A DNA stretch of 64,000 bases, from NCBI RefSeq assembly GCF_035474595.1, contig NZ_DATIND010000026.1, forward strand, positions 1 through 64,000. The letters run 5' to 3'. Positions within the stretch are counted from its first letter, which is position 1, and each line of letters begins with the position of its first letter. Position numbers and translations under genes: made by a program. Positions 16,257 to 26,240 of the stretch are shown here, piece after piece. The notes beneath the pieces are model-generated. The model was given only the letters and a program-made list of their open reading frames with translations. It was not told the DNA's origin and ran no database searches. Source of the stretch: Longimicrobium sp. (GTDB lineage Bacteria > Gemmatimonadota > Gemmatimonadetes > Longimicrobiales > Longimicrobiaceae).

Positions 16257-16721
16257 TCAGCAGTCGCCGATCGGGGCGTAGATGCGGGCGTCCAGGCTGC
16301 TGCCGGTGGGGTAGTTCGCGATCACCTGGTACTCGTACCAGCCGCCGTAGATGTTCCCGTCCGGCCCCTCGATGTCGCACTTCATGTACGAGCCCGTCCA
16401 GGGGTTCGCGGTGTCGAGATACGACGTGGAGGTGACGGTGGCGAGCGTACCGATGAAGCGGCGCTGGTAGGCACCGTTCACGGTGTTGTAGTTGATGAGG
16501 CTCACCTTGTACGAGGTGGCGCCCGCTGGCGCGGTCCAGCTGACCAGCGGGTAGCCGCCCGAGTTGGTGACGGAGAGCCCGGTGGGCGCCGACAGGGTGA
16601 AGCGCGCGGGTGTCTGCGCCGGGGTGCGGGCGGCCGGCGAGGCCGTGGGCGTGTCGCACGCGGCGGCCGCGATGATGGCCAGCAGCGCCGCGGCGCCGCG
16701 CAGGGTGGAGAACCGTCGCAT
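16257..16721 (-). CDS. Small lipoprotein with a fibronectin-III-like domain
   Basis: The 154-aa product starts MRRFSTLRGAAALLAIIAAA with a lipobox AAAC at Cys22. Residues about 45-145 look like a fibronectin type III fold: LSAPTGLSVTNSGGYPLVSW, then ATSYKVSLI and WYEYQVIANY. It contains two further Cys (in MKCDI and at the very C-terminal GDC), which could form a disulfide. The start is set by GGAGGAAGG before the ATG at 16721. Function is unknown; such domains usually mediate binding at the cell surface. Confidence 0.75.
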   Translation of the reverse strand: MRRFSTLRGAAALLAIIAAAACDTPTASPAARTPAQTPARFTLSAPTGLSVTNSGGYPLVSWTAPAGATSYKVSLINYNTVNGAYQRRFIGTLATVTSTSYLDTANPWTGSYMKCDIEGPDGNIYGGWYEYQVIANYPTGSSLDARIYAPIGDC

Positions 16722-17276
16722 CCTTCCTCCTTCCACAGGGGATGGTGCGCGCCAGACCAGGCCGGCGCATGAAGGCGTCCTCGTCTCTGCTCGTGAAGGG
16801 CTAAAGAGGACGGAAGTGGATCCGCCCCTCCCGTCACGCGGTTGCGCACCGGGAGAATCTCCAACGCCCAACTTAGCTGTCTCAGGAAGACGACCTAAAT
16901 CTAAACCATGCGTTTAATGACCGCAATTGTAAATTTCGTCTATCTCCAGAGCGGGTGGATCTCACGGAGAGATGCAGAGCCGCGAAGAACTCCGTCCAGC
17001 CGGTGATGCCGAGTTCGGGATCGATCGTGCAATCCGGCAAGCGCACGTGCGACCTCGCCTATAGATCCTTCGGCCTGCTGCCGTTCGTGTGGGGGCAATA
17101 ACGGTGTGACCGGCCTCAGGATGACGTCTCTTTGTGCGTTTGCGATGCTCAGGTGATTGCCAGACCCGGTAAGAATTCTCGCGTCTCCGCGTGAGCCCAA
17201 AGCGAAGCGTCCCCCGCGCCGAAGCACGGGGGACGCCCGATCGCCATCTACCGAAATCGTACTTTCGTACTTCCGC
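16722..17276. repeat. Repeat-rich gap between a lipoprotein and an amidohydrolase
   Basis: From left: AT-rich DNA at 16880-16950; a partial R1 arm (GGATCTCACGGAGAGATGCA) at 16957; a long repeat R2 copy at 17039-17165 (GCGCACGTGCGACCTCGCC, CTTCGGCCTGC, GGATGACGTCTCTTTGTGCG, GATTGCCAGACCCG) closely matching 44928-45059; an R1 right arm at 17177-17195; and a hairpin at 17206-17237 that should terminate the amidohydrolase operon. The AT-rich part may hold a promoter for the lipoprotein, but no clear boxes stand out. Confidence 0.75.
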
Positions 17277-18535
17277 CTACTGCCGGTACGCCCGCGAATC
17301 GTCGAGGTGGCGGTAGCGGTCGCGGAGCTGCGTCTCGCGGCTCACCAGCGGGATCTCGCGGCCGCGGATGAACACGTGCTCCACGCGGGTCAGCAGCTCC
17401 AGCGGGTCGCCGTCCCACACCACCACGTTGGCCACCTTCCCCGGCTCCAGCGACCCGTAGCGGTCCGCCACGCCCCAGATCTGCGCGGGGTAGAGGGTCA
17501 CCGCGCGGAACGCCTCCTCCCACGGGAGCCCGTAGGCCACGGCGTTGCCGGCTTCCTGGCGGATGTTGTACGCCTTGAAGGTCTCGCCGCTGGTGATGGC
17601 CACCTGCACGCCGGCCCGGCGCAGGAGCGCGGCGTTCTCGTAGCGCGCGCCCAGCGCCTCGTAGCTGGCGGGAAGGTTGTTCAGCACCTTCACGATCACC
17701 GGCACGTGCGCGGCGGCCAGGTCCTGCGCCACCATCCACCCCTCGGTGCCGCCGGAGATGATCAGCTTCAGCCCGTACTCGCGGGCCACGCGGATGGCCT
17801 CCTGGATGTCGGCCGCGCGGTGCGCCTCCACCACCAGCGGAAGGCGCCCGGCCAGCACCGGCTGCAGCGCCTGCAGGTCCAGCCGGCTCACGGAAAGCTC
17901 GCGGCTCTCGCCCCGGTCGTAGCTCGCCGGGTTGCGGCCGTACGCCTTCGCGTCCTCCAGCACCTCGCGCAGGCGCATGATGATGCCGCCGCGGGCGCCG
18001 TGCCCCGCGTCGCGCGCGTTCTCGCCGATGCTGGCCCACATCCCCGCGGGGTTGCGGATCAGCATGGTCTCCACGCGGCTGCCGTCCAGGTCCAGCAGCA
18101 CGCCCTGCCCGGCGATCAGCCCGCCGGTGGGCCGGCTCACCGCGGTCGTCACCCCGGCGATGCGCGTGACCGGGATCACCATCGACCGGGGATTGAGCCC
18201 GTCGGCCACGTTGAAGCCGGCGGCCACGCGGTCGGTGTCCTGCATCCGGAAGTCGTTGGTCTCCTGGACGCCGCCGACCTCGACCAGGCCCAGGTTGGTG
18301 GAGCTCTCGAAGAGCCCCGGCGTCACCCACTTCCCGCGCGCGTCGATGCGGACGGCACCGGCGGGGATGGCGATGCCGGCGCCGACGGCGGAGATGCGGC
18401 CGTCCTGAATGAGCACGGTGCCGCCGCGGATGGGCGCGCCGGCGGCGGTGTACACGGTGCCGCCCTCGATGGCCACGGTCTGCGCCGCGGCGGGGGCCGC
18501 GGCCAGGAGCATGGCGGCGGCGACGATTCGGGTTC

Positions 18536-18539
<4 letters not shown>
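17277..18539 (-). CDS. Secreted amidohydrolase-family protein lacking the HxH metal motif
   Basis: The 420-aa protein has a signal peptide cut after AAAQ at about residue 20, and the composite beta-sandwich/TIM-barrel layout of imidazolonepropionase-like amidohydrolases (EGGTVYTAAGAPIRGGTVLI; SLEPGKVANVVVWDGDPLEL near the C-terminus). Where active enzymes have PGLIDxHxH, it reads TPGLFESSTN, so the two first metal ligands are absent. One later candidate ligand is kept (VEAHRAAD near residue 240), but hydrolysis is doubtful. It starts at a GTG that overlaps the stop of the upstream amidohydrolase (GTGA), so the two are made together, perhaps as a heteromer. Bases 18279-18334 are duplicated at 15469-15524. 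Confidence 0.85.
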
Positions 18540-19939
<1,400 letters not shown>

Positions 19940-20387
19940 CGGGTCGGGCTCCTGCGTGGGAGATCGGGGAAGATGGGGATGGATGGGCGCCAAACTAGGC
20001 GCGGTGAACGGCGCGTGGCAAGATGGGTGAATACCGTATACATCTTCGTCGTCCCCCCTTTCGGTTCTCTCCGTTTGAAGATGCTGGATCTCACGCGGAG
20101 ACGCGGAGACGCGGAGGTGTATGGAAGCGCTTCCGCGTCTCCGCGTGAGATCCAGCGATGCGGGAGAGGCGCGGAGGGGCCGGGTGCGCCCACTGTCCCC
20201 CCGGCGGACGCCTCCCGTCCCCGCGCGTGGACGCGGCGCCACCGTCCGTTTCGTGCGCGGACGGGCAAAGCCGCGCGCCCGCTGAAAAATCTCCCATCCG
20301 CTTGGGAATACCGGAGATGGCACCGCCCTTGCTCCTTCCACGGCCAAACGGGCGTAGCAGATCGCCGTAACCAGGAGTTTCTGACCA
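19940..20387. repeat. Gap with repeat R1 between divergent genes
   Basis: A compact, complete R1 copy lies at 20096-20153: GGATCTCACGCGGAGACGCG, spacer, TTCCGCGTCTCCGCGTGAGA. The remaining DNA must contain the divergent promoters of the amidohydrolase pair and the secreted protein at 20388, but I cannot assign boxes with confidence. Confidence 0.75.
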
Positions 20388-21023
20388 ATGACGAGCAAGC
20401 TGACCCTCCCCCTGGCCCTGGTGGTGGCCGCCGCGTTCTCGGCGTCGCCGGCACTGGCCCAGCACGGGAACGGGCATGGGAACGGCCGCGGGCACGAGGC
20501 CAAGGAGCACGGCCGCGGCCACGACGACCGCGACGGCGACCGCCACACCGATCGGCGTGACGACCGGCGGGACGACCGCCGCAGCGACAGCTGGCGCCGC
20601 AGCAACGGCACGCTGAGCCGCCGGGTGCCGCCGGGGTGGTGCATCGGGCGCGGGAACCCGCACAACACGGTGGCCAACTGCGGCCGCGGCAACAACCGCT
20701 ACGACCGGCGCTACGATCCGCGCTACCGCGACCAGTACGGCAGCACCAGCGGCCGCACCACGGACCGCTTCGGCCGCTCGTACGACCCGCGCACCGGCCG
20801 CTACTACGATTCGCGCACGGGCCGCTACTACGACTCGCGCGGCAACGTGTACGGCGGTTCGAGCAGCAGCAACCGCGGCGCGTTCGACGCGTGGAAGCGC
20901 AACCACGACGCGCAGTGCCGCGCCCTGGCGCGCCAGCGCCCGCTGGACCTGAGCTACCAGAGCCGGGTGCGCAACCAGTGCGTGGCCGAGGAGCGCGACG
21001 CCCGCCGCCGCTACGGTGTCTGA
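20388..21023 (+). CDS. Secreted, highly charged His/Arg/Asp-rich protein
   Basis: A 211-aa protein with a clear signal peptide (MTSKLTLPLALVVAAAFSAS, cut after ALAQ). The mature N-terminus is low-complexity: HGNGHGNGRGHE, then DDRDGDRHTDRRDDRRDDRR. The middle holds Tyr-Arg-Asp repeats (YDPRTGRYYDSRTGRYYDSR). The last ~45 residues (AFDAWKRNHDAQCRALARQR) look like a small folded helical domain with two Cys, and two more Cys lie near residues 84 and 98. AGGAG precedes the start. I do not recognise the family; metal or polyanion binding would fit the composition but is speculation. Confidence 0.75.
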   Translation: MTSKLTLPLALVVAAAFSASPALAQHGNGHGNGRGHEAKEHGRGHDDRDGDRHTDRRDDRRDDRRSDSWRRSNGTLSRRVPPGWCIGRGNPHNTVANCGRGNNRYDRRYDPRYRDQYGSTSGRTTDRFGRSYDPRTGRYYDSRTGRYYDSRGNVYGGSSSSNRGAFDAWKRNHDAQCRALARQRPLDLSYQSRVRNQCVAEERDARRRYGV

Positions 21024-21234
21024 CCTCGCCTGACCGGCTGACGGACTTCGGCCCCTCGCCCAATTCACGGGCGGGGGGCTGATTCTCTTGGGCCTTACGC
21101 GGAGACGCGGCGGCGAACCGGATCGCGGCGCAGGTGTAACGTGCGGCGAAGCTGCGGGCGGGATAGAATGGAGACGACGAAGCGCGGGAGGGGCCGGTGC
21201 CCTTCCCGCGTGCCGTTCAAGGAAAGGCGGAGGG

Positions 21235-22212
21235 ATGACGCGGCAGGAGGTGGAAGCGAGCGCGATCCAGGCGGAGGCGGGCGGCCCCGTTCCCGGCTGG
21301 GGATGGACGGAGACGGCGCTCTCGCTGATGGTGCTCGTGTGGGGCGTGAACTACTCGGTGGTGAAGCACGCGCTGGCGCAGTTCGATCCGCTGGCCTTCA
21401 ACGCCCTCCGCTTCTGCATCGCCAGCGTGTTCGTGTGGATGGTGATGCGCGCGCAGGGCGACGTGGGCCGCCCCGAGCGCCGCGACGTACTCCGGCTGAT
21501 CGGGCTGGGGATCCTGGGGAACGTGATCTACCAGGGATGCTTCGTGCTGGGGCTCGCGCGGACGCCCGCGGGAAGCGCCAGCCTGATCCTGGCGGTGAGC
21601 CCGGTGATGACCGCGATGCTCTCCGCGCTGACCGGACACGAGCGCCCGGGGTGGCGCACCTGGGGCGGCGCTGCGGTCGCCATCGGCGGGATCGCGTTGA
21701 TCACCGGCTCGGGGATCGGGCTGCGCAGCGCGCGCGAGGTCACGGGCGACGTGATCCTGATCTTCGCCGCATTCGCGTGGGCGGCGTACACCGTCAGCGC
21801 CCGGCCGATGGTGCGCAAGTACGGCGCGGTGCGCACCACCGCGTGGACGATGTGGACCGGCGCGGTCGGGCTGGTGGCGCTCGGCTCGCCCGCGCTGGTG
21901 CGGCAGGACTGGGGGAAGGTGGACGTGCTGGACTGGGCGGCGCTGGTGTTCTCGGCGCTCTTCGCCATCGGGCTGGCATACCTGATCTGGTATCGCGGCG
22001 TGGAGCGGATCGGCAACACGCGCACCGCCATCTTCTCCAACCTGAGCCCCGTGGTCGCGGTCGCCTGCGCGGCGGTGCTGCTGCACGAGCGGCCGTCGGA
22101 GTGGGCGCTCCTCGGCGCGATCCTGACCCTCGGTGGCGTGATGATCGTCCGCTCCGACCCCGGCCACGCCTCCCCCGCGGCGCGCATCATGGAGGCGGAA
22201 GCGGCGGACTGA
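21235..22212 (+). CDS. EamA-family (DMT superfamily) exporter
   Basis: A 325-aa inner-membrane protein with ten predicted spans in two EamA repeats. The first starts near residue 27 (ALSLMVLVWGVNYSVVKHAL) and the second near residue 165 (GDVILIFAAFAWAAYTVSAR). Family members export amino acids, nucleobases or drugs; the substrate cannot be told here. GGCGGAGGG precedes the ATG at 21235. A partial R1 arm lies in the gap before it (ACGCGGAGACGCGG near 21098). The cytoplasmic C-terminus is short and acidic. Confidence 0.85.
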   Translation: MTRQEVEASAIQAEAGGPVPGWGWTETALSLMVLVWGVNYSVVKHALAQFDPLAFNALRFCIASVFVWMVMRAQGDVGRPERRDVLRLIGLGILGNVIYQGCFVLGLARTPAGSASLILAVSPVMTAMLSALTGHERPGWRTWGGAAVAIGGIALITGSGIGLRSAREVTGDVILIFAAFAWAAYTVSARPMVRKYGAVRTTAWTMWTGAVGLVALGSPALVRQDWGKVDVLDWAALVFSALFAIGLAYLIWYRGVERIGNTRTAIFSNLSPVVAVACAAVLLHERPSEWALLGAILTLGGVMIVRSDPGHASPAARIMEAEAAD

Positions 22213-22238
22213 GGTTTCCGCGTCTTCCGCGCATCGCT

Positions 22239-22306
22239 GGATCTCACGCGGAGACGCGGAGGTGCATGGGAACCCGCTCCGCGTCTCCGCGGCTCCGCGT
22301 GAGGCC
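22239..22306. repeat. Palindromic repeat R1
   Basis: GGATCTCACGCGGAGACGCG and TCCGCGTCTCCGCGGCTCCG arms, ending GTGAGG, lie between the EamA exporter and the GAF-domain gene; the repeat ends about 30 bases before the next start. Confidence 0.8.
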
Positions 22307-22338
22307 AGGTTTCTTCAACGAGAGATAGAGTACGGACG

Positions 22339-22878
22339 ATGGCGGAATACACGCTGGTGGCGGACCGGACGGGCGAACTGCGGATGGACGCGGCGGCGAA
22401 GGAGGAGCGCTACCGCGACGTGGCCGCGCAGATCGAGGCGGTGCTCGCCCCCGAGCGCGACCTGCTGGCGGCGATGACCACGGTGGTCTGCCTCCTCCAC
22501 AACGCGTTCCCCTACTTCTTCTGGACGGGCTTCTACCGCCGGGTGGGCGCCACGCGCCTGCTCGTCGGCCCGTACCAGGGGACGATGGGGTGCCTGGAGA
22601 TCGACTTCGCGCGCGGGGTCTGCGGCGCCGCGGCGCGCGAGCGGCGGACGCAGCTCGTCGCGGACGTGAACGCCTTCCCCGGCCACATCGCCTGCGACTC
22701 GGCCTCCGCGTCGGAGATCGTGGTGCCGGTGCTGGACGCGCGCGGCGAGCTGATCGCCGTGCTGGACGTGGACAGCACCCTCCCCGCCGCCTTCGACGAG
22801 ACGGACCAGCGCTGGCTCGAACGGATCGTCACTCTGCTGGCCGGCAAGGAGATTCTCCCCGTCGTCTCGGTCGAATGA
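22339..22878 (+). CDS. msrC: Free methionine-(R)-sulfoxide reductase (GAF domain)
   Basis: The enzyme reduces free L-methionine-(R)-sulfoxide to methionine using a Cys relay recharged by thioredoxin. The 179-aa protein is one GAF domain with the three conserved Cys of this family: GTMGCLEIDF, GVCGAAARERRTQLV, and FPGHIACDSASASEIVVPV, the last being the signature around the catalytic Cys. The spacing matches E. coli YebR/fRMsr. It is followed by the sensor kinase at 23047 after a gap with half an R1 repeat. Confidence 0.9.
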   Translation: MAEYTLVADRTGELRMDAAAKEERYRDVAAQIEAVLAPERDLLAAMTTVVCLLHNAFPYFFWTGFYRRVGATRLLVGPYQGTMGCLEIDFARGVCGAAARERRTQLVADVNAFPGHIACDSASASEIVVPVLDARGELIAVLDVDSTLPAAFDETDQRWLERIVTLLAGKEILPVVSVE

Positions 22879-22916
22879 AAGCGCGGCGCGGGGATGCCCG
22901 TCCCCGCGCCAACCCC

Positions 22917-22947
22917 CCCGCGTCTCCGCGTCTCCGCGTGAGATCCA
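22917..22947. repeat. Half copy of palindromic repeat R1
   Basis: Only the right arm is present: CCGCGTCTCCGCGTCTCCGC followed by GTGAGATCC. The left arm is missing, so this copy cannot form the usual hairpin. Confidence 0.7.
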
Positions 22948-23046
22948 GCGATGCCGGGAGAACGCACCGAATCCTGTCCACGACGGATCGCCGCCGGTAT
23001 CTTCCGCACCGTTTCCGATCCCCCAGAAATCCCGCCTGATCCGCGC

Positions 23047-24144
23047 ATGGACGACGCACCGGAGACGGACGAGCCGAACGCCGCGCCGCACGCGCCGCCA
23101 TCGCGCCTCCCGGGGTCCGTGCGCGCGCTGCTCCGCATCCCCCTCTTCTACAAGATCCTGATCGCCAACGCGGTGCTGGTGCTGGTCGGCACCCTTTTCG
23201 GGACGCTGGTGACCGCGCGCTTCGTGCGCGACGAGCCCGGCGCCTCGCTGCTGGGCTTCACCGGGCTGCTGGCGCTGATCGGCATCGCCGTCACCCTGCT
23301 GGTGAACGCGGTGATCCTCCGCGTGGCGCTGCGCCCGCTGGACGACCTGGAGCGCACCGCCGCCCGCGTGCAGCGCGGCGAGCTGGACCGGCGCGCCCCC
23401 GTCTCTCCCGTGGCCGACCGCGAGCTGGAGCGGCTGCGGCGCACCTTCAACGCCATGCTCGACACCGCCGCCGCGTATCGGACGCGGCTGCGCGAGGTGG
23501 CCGCGCGCGCCCTGAGCGCGGCCGAGGAGGAGCGCAAGCGCATCGCCCGCGAGCTGCACGACGAGACCGCGCAGATGCTGGCCGCGCTCCTGATCCGCAT
23601 CCGCGTGGTGCGCAACAGCCGCGACCCCGCGCAGATGGAGCCGCTGCTGGACGGGATGCGCGAGGACGTCTCCCGCGCGCTGGAGGGGATTCGCCGCTTC
23701 GCGCGCGGCCTGCGCCCGCCCGCGCTCGACGAGCTGGGGCTGGTTCCGGCCATCGAGGGCCACGCCCGCTCGCTGGAGGAGATCGCCGGGTTGAAGGTGG
23801 AGCTGCGCGCCGACGACGTGGCCGGCGACCTCCCGCCCGAGGCGGAGCTGGCCACCTACCGCATCGTGCAGGAGGCGCTCTCCAACGTTGTCCGCCACGC
23901 ACGCGCCACCCGCGCGACCGTCACGCTGGCGCACGAGCGCGGCCGCCTCGTCGTCACGGTGGAGGACGACGGGCGCGGCTTCGACCCGGACAATGTGATG
24001 TCGACGGAGGGCGGGGGACTGGGGTTGTTCGGGATGAAGGAGCGGGCGGGCTACATCGGCGGGCGGGTGGAGGTCGCCAGCACCCCCGGCACGGGCACCC
24101 GCGTCCGCGCCGAGATCCCGCTGCACGACGAGACACCGGAGTAA
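23047..24144 (+). CDS. Membrane sensor histidine kinase, NarX/HisKA_3 type, orphan
   Basis: A 365-aa sensor kinase. Two membrane spans at about residues 35-55 and 73-95 are separated by a very short outer loop, so sensing is probably within the membrane. A HAMP segment follows (LRPLDDLERTAARVQRGELD), then HisKA_3 with phospho-acceptor His in RKRIARELHDETAQML near residue 170, and an ATPase domain with VQEALSNVVRHARA (N box) and VEDDGRGFDP plus GGGLGLFGMKERA. The ATG at 23047 keeps the N-terminus clear of the R1 repeat. No response regulator gene is adjacent, so the partner is elsewhere. Confidence 0.88.
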   Translation: MDDAPETDEPNAAPHAPPSRLPGSVRALLRIPLFYKILIANAVLVLVGTLFGTLVTARFVRDEPGASLLGFTGLLALIGIAVTLLVNAVILRVALRPLDDLERTAARVQRGELDRRAPVSPVADRELERLRRTFNAMLDTAAAYRTRLREVAARALSAAEEERKRIARELHDETAQMLAALLIRIRVVRNSRDPAQMEPLLDGMREDVSRALEGIRRFARGLRPPALDELGLVPAIEGHARSLEEIAGLKVELRADDVAGDLPPEAELATYRIVQEALSNVVRHARATRATVTLAHERGRLVVTVEDDGRGFDPDNVMSTEGGGLGLFGMKERAGYIGGRVEVASTPGTGTRVRAEIPLHDETPE

Positions 24145-24407
24145 AGCGGAATCACACGGAGGGAACGGAGGAAGCGGAGGAATTGCGATGAGTCCTCCGC
24201 TTCCTTCGTTCCCTCCGTGTGATTCTAATCTTTTATACGGAATCCGCCGGAAGCATCAGTGCAGCTCGCCGAATCACGTGCTGCCGTGCCGATAGATCCT
24301 TCGGCCTGCAACCTCTCGTGCAGACGCTGGTTACGGTGTGGCCGGCCTCAGGATGACGTCGGGCGGGGGGCGGCGCGGAAGCACAGACTCATTTTCCGGA
24401 TCCGGTA
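24145..24407. repeat. Hairpin repeat and R2 copy at the end of the lasso-like operon
   Basis: Bases 24149-24226 are a long inverted repeat (AATCACACGGAGGGAACGGA, then TTCCCTCCGTGTGATTC). This could terminate both the kinase gene and, from the other side, the operon. Bases 24290-24361 carry an R2 unit (GATAGATCCTTCGGCCTGCA, GGCCGGCCTCAGGATGACGTC). Confidence 0.7.
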
Positions 24408-26240
24408 TTAGTCTGACTCCTCTTCGTCCGCCTCCTGGCTGCGCCACAGCGCGCGGAAGCGTCCGCCGGGCTTGGCAACCAGTTCCGCCCAGGTGCCGCT
24501 CTCCACCAGGCGCCCGGACTCCATCACGTGGATGGCGTCGGCGTCGCGGACGCTGGAGAGACGGTGGGTGATGAGGAGGATGGTGACGTGGCCGTGCAGC
24601 GCGCCGATGGCGTCACGGATGCGCCGCTCGTTCTCGGTGTCGAGCGCGCTGGTGGCTTCGTCCAGGATGAGCAGCGCGGGGCGGCGCAGGAGCGCGCGGG
24701 CCAGCGCCAGCCGCTGCCGCTCGCCGCCGGAAAGGCGCACGCCGCGGTCGCCGATCACCGTCTCCATCCCCTGCGGCAGCGCGTCCACGAAGCCGTCCGC
24801 CGCCGCTTGGCGCAGCGCCTCGCGCATCTCCGCGTCGGTCGCGCCGGGGCGCGCCCAGAGGAGGTTGGCGCGCACGGTGTCGTGGAAAAGGACGGTGTCC
24901 TGCGCCACGTACCCGATCCCCTCGCGCCACCCGCGCATCCATTCCTCGTCCAGCACCCGCCCGTCCACCACCACGCGGCCCGACCTCGGGGGTACGAGCC
25001 CCATCACCAGGTCGGCCACGGTAGTCTTCCCCGATCCGGAGGGGCCCACGATGGCCGTCGTCCTCCGCGCCCCGATCTCCAGGTCCACCCCGCCGACCGC
25101 GTCGCGCTCCACGCCGGGGTAGCCGAACGAGACGCCTTCGAAGCGGATCCCCCGTGCCAGCGCGTGCACGGGCTCGCCGGGGGAGAGGCGCTCGCGCTCG
25201 GCCTCCAGCGCGGCGATGCGCCCGGTGACGTACTCGTACGCGGGAAGGTCGTGCAGCAGCAGCTGGTGGTACGTCTGCAGGTTCTGCAGCCGCGGGACCA
25301 CGCGGAAGAAGATGAAGGCCAGCAGCAGCGTGGAGGCGCCGGGGAGCTTCAATACGGCCACCGACACCCAGGTCACCACGCCGAGCAGCACCACCGAGCC
25401 GATGCTGAACAGCGCGCGCGAGTCGCCATAGATGCGGGTGGCGTGCAGGTGCACGTCGGCCGCGTGCTGCGCGGCGGCGCCGAAGAGCGCCACGTTGCGC
25501 TCCTCGGCGCCGTAGCTCTTCACCGTCTTCATGCTCTGCAGGTGCTCGCTGGCGGCGGCGGTCATCTCGGCGTGCGCCTCGCGCAGCCCCTCGCCGTGGC
25601 GGCGGACGGAGCGCGAGTAGCCGCGCAGCGCCACCAGCAGCACCGCGCCGCACCCGGCGGCCACCAGCGACGCGGGGACGGAGACGCGCAGCGCCAGCGC
25701 GAAGTACGCGAGCGAAACGAGCAGGAAGGTGAGAACGGAGATGAGGTACGACGAGCTGCGCGCGCACCGGTCGCACTCGCCGGTGAGCGCGTGCACCAGG
25801 TCCGACGAGCGGATGCGGGTGAAGTGCAGCCAGCGCGCGCCGGCGATGGCCGCGTAGAGGCGGCGGCGGAAGGTGAGCGCGGTGGCCTGTTCCAGGCGCC
25901 ACGCGGCCAGGTTCTGCGCGCGGGTGACCAGCGCGCTCGCCGCGGTGATGGCGACGAAGAGCCCGAGCACCGCCGCCAGCGTGGGCCGCAGCCCCACCGT
26001 CGCCAGCGCGTGCCGGGCCAGCCCGCCCATCCTCCCCGCGGAGCCGGCGGGAGCGGGAAGGCCGACGGCGGTGAGGAGCGGCACCAGCATCACCACGCCC
26101 GCGGCCTCGAAGCCGGCCGCGGCGAGCGACAGGACCAGCGACGCCACCACCCGCCGCGCGTCCAGCCGCCAGAGCTCGCGCAGCAGCGCGGGAAGGACGC
26201 GCCGCAGCGGCGGGCGCGCGGTGTCGCCGGTGGCGCTCAT
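24408..26240 (-). CDS. ABC exporter of the lasso-like operon (D protein)
   Basis: A 610-aa half-transporter, predicted to export the mature peptide. Six membrane spans occupy about residues 30-310; the ATPase domain has Walker A GPSGSGKT (about 400-407), signature LSGGERQR (about 507), Walker B LLILDEATSAL (about 527) and the H-loop THRLSS. There is no C39 peptidase domain at the N-terminus, so it does not cleave a leader. Its ATG overlaps the nucleotidyltransferase stop by four bases. It is the last gene of the operon, as in several Proteobacteria and Firmicutes lasso clusters. Confidence 0.9.
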   Translation of the reverse strand: MSATGDTARPPLRRVLPALLRELWRLDARRVVASLVLSLAAAGFEAAGVVMLVPLLTAVGLPAPAGSAGRMGGLARHALATVGLRPTLAAVLGLFVAITAASALVTRAQNLAAWRLEQATALTFRRRLYAAIAGARWLHFTRIRSSDLVHALTGECDRCARSSSYLISVLTFLLVSLAYFALALRVSVPASLVAAGCGAVLLVALRGYSRSVRRHGEGLREAHAEMTAAASEHLQSMKTVKSYGAEERNVALFGAAAQHAADVHLHATRIYGDSRALFSIGSVVLLGVVTWVSVAVLKLPGASTLLLAFIFFRVVPRLQNLQTYHQLLLHDLPAYEYVTGRIAALEAERERLSPGEPVHALARGIRFEGVSFGYPGVERDAVGGVDLEIGARRTTAIVGPSGSGKTTVADLVMGLVPPRSGRVVVDGRVLDEEWMRGWREGIGYVAQDTVLFHDTVRANLLWARPGATDAEMREALRQAAADGFVDALPQGMETVIGDRGVRLSGGERQRLALARALLRRPALLILDEATSALDTENERRIRDAIGALHGHVTILLITHRLSSVRDADAIHVMESGRLVESGTWAELVAKPGGRFRALWRSQEADEEESD

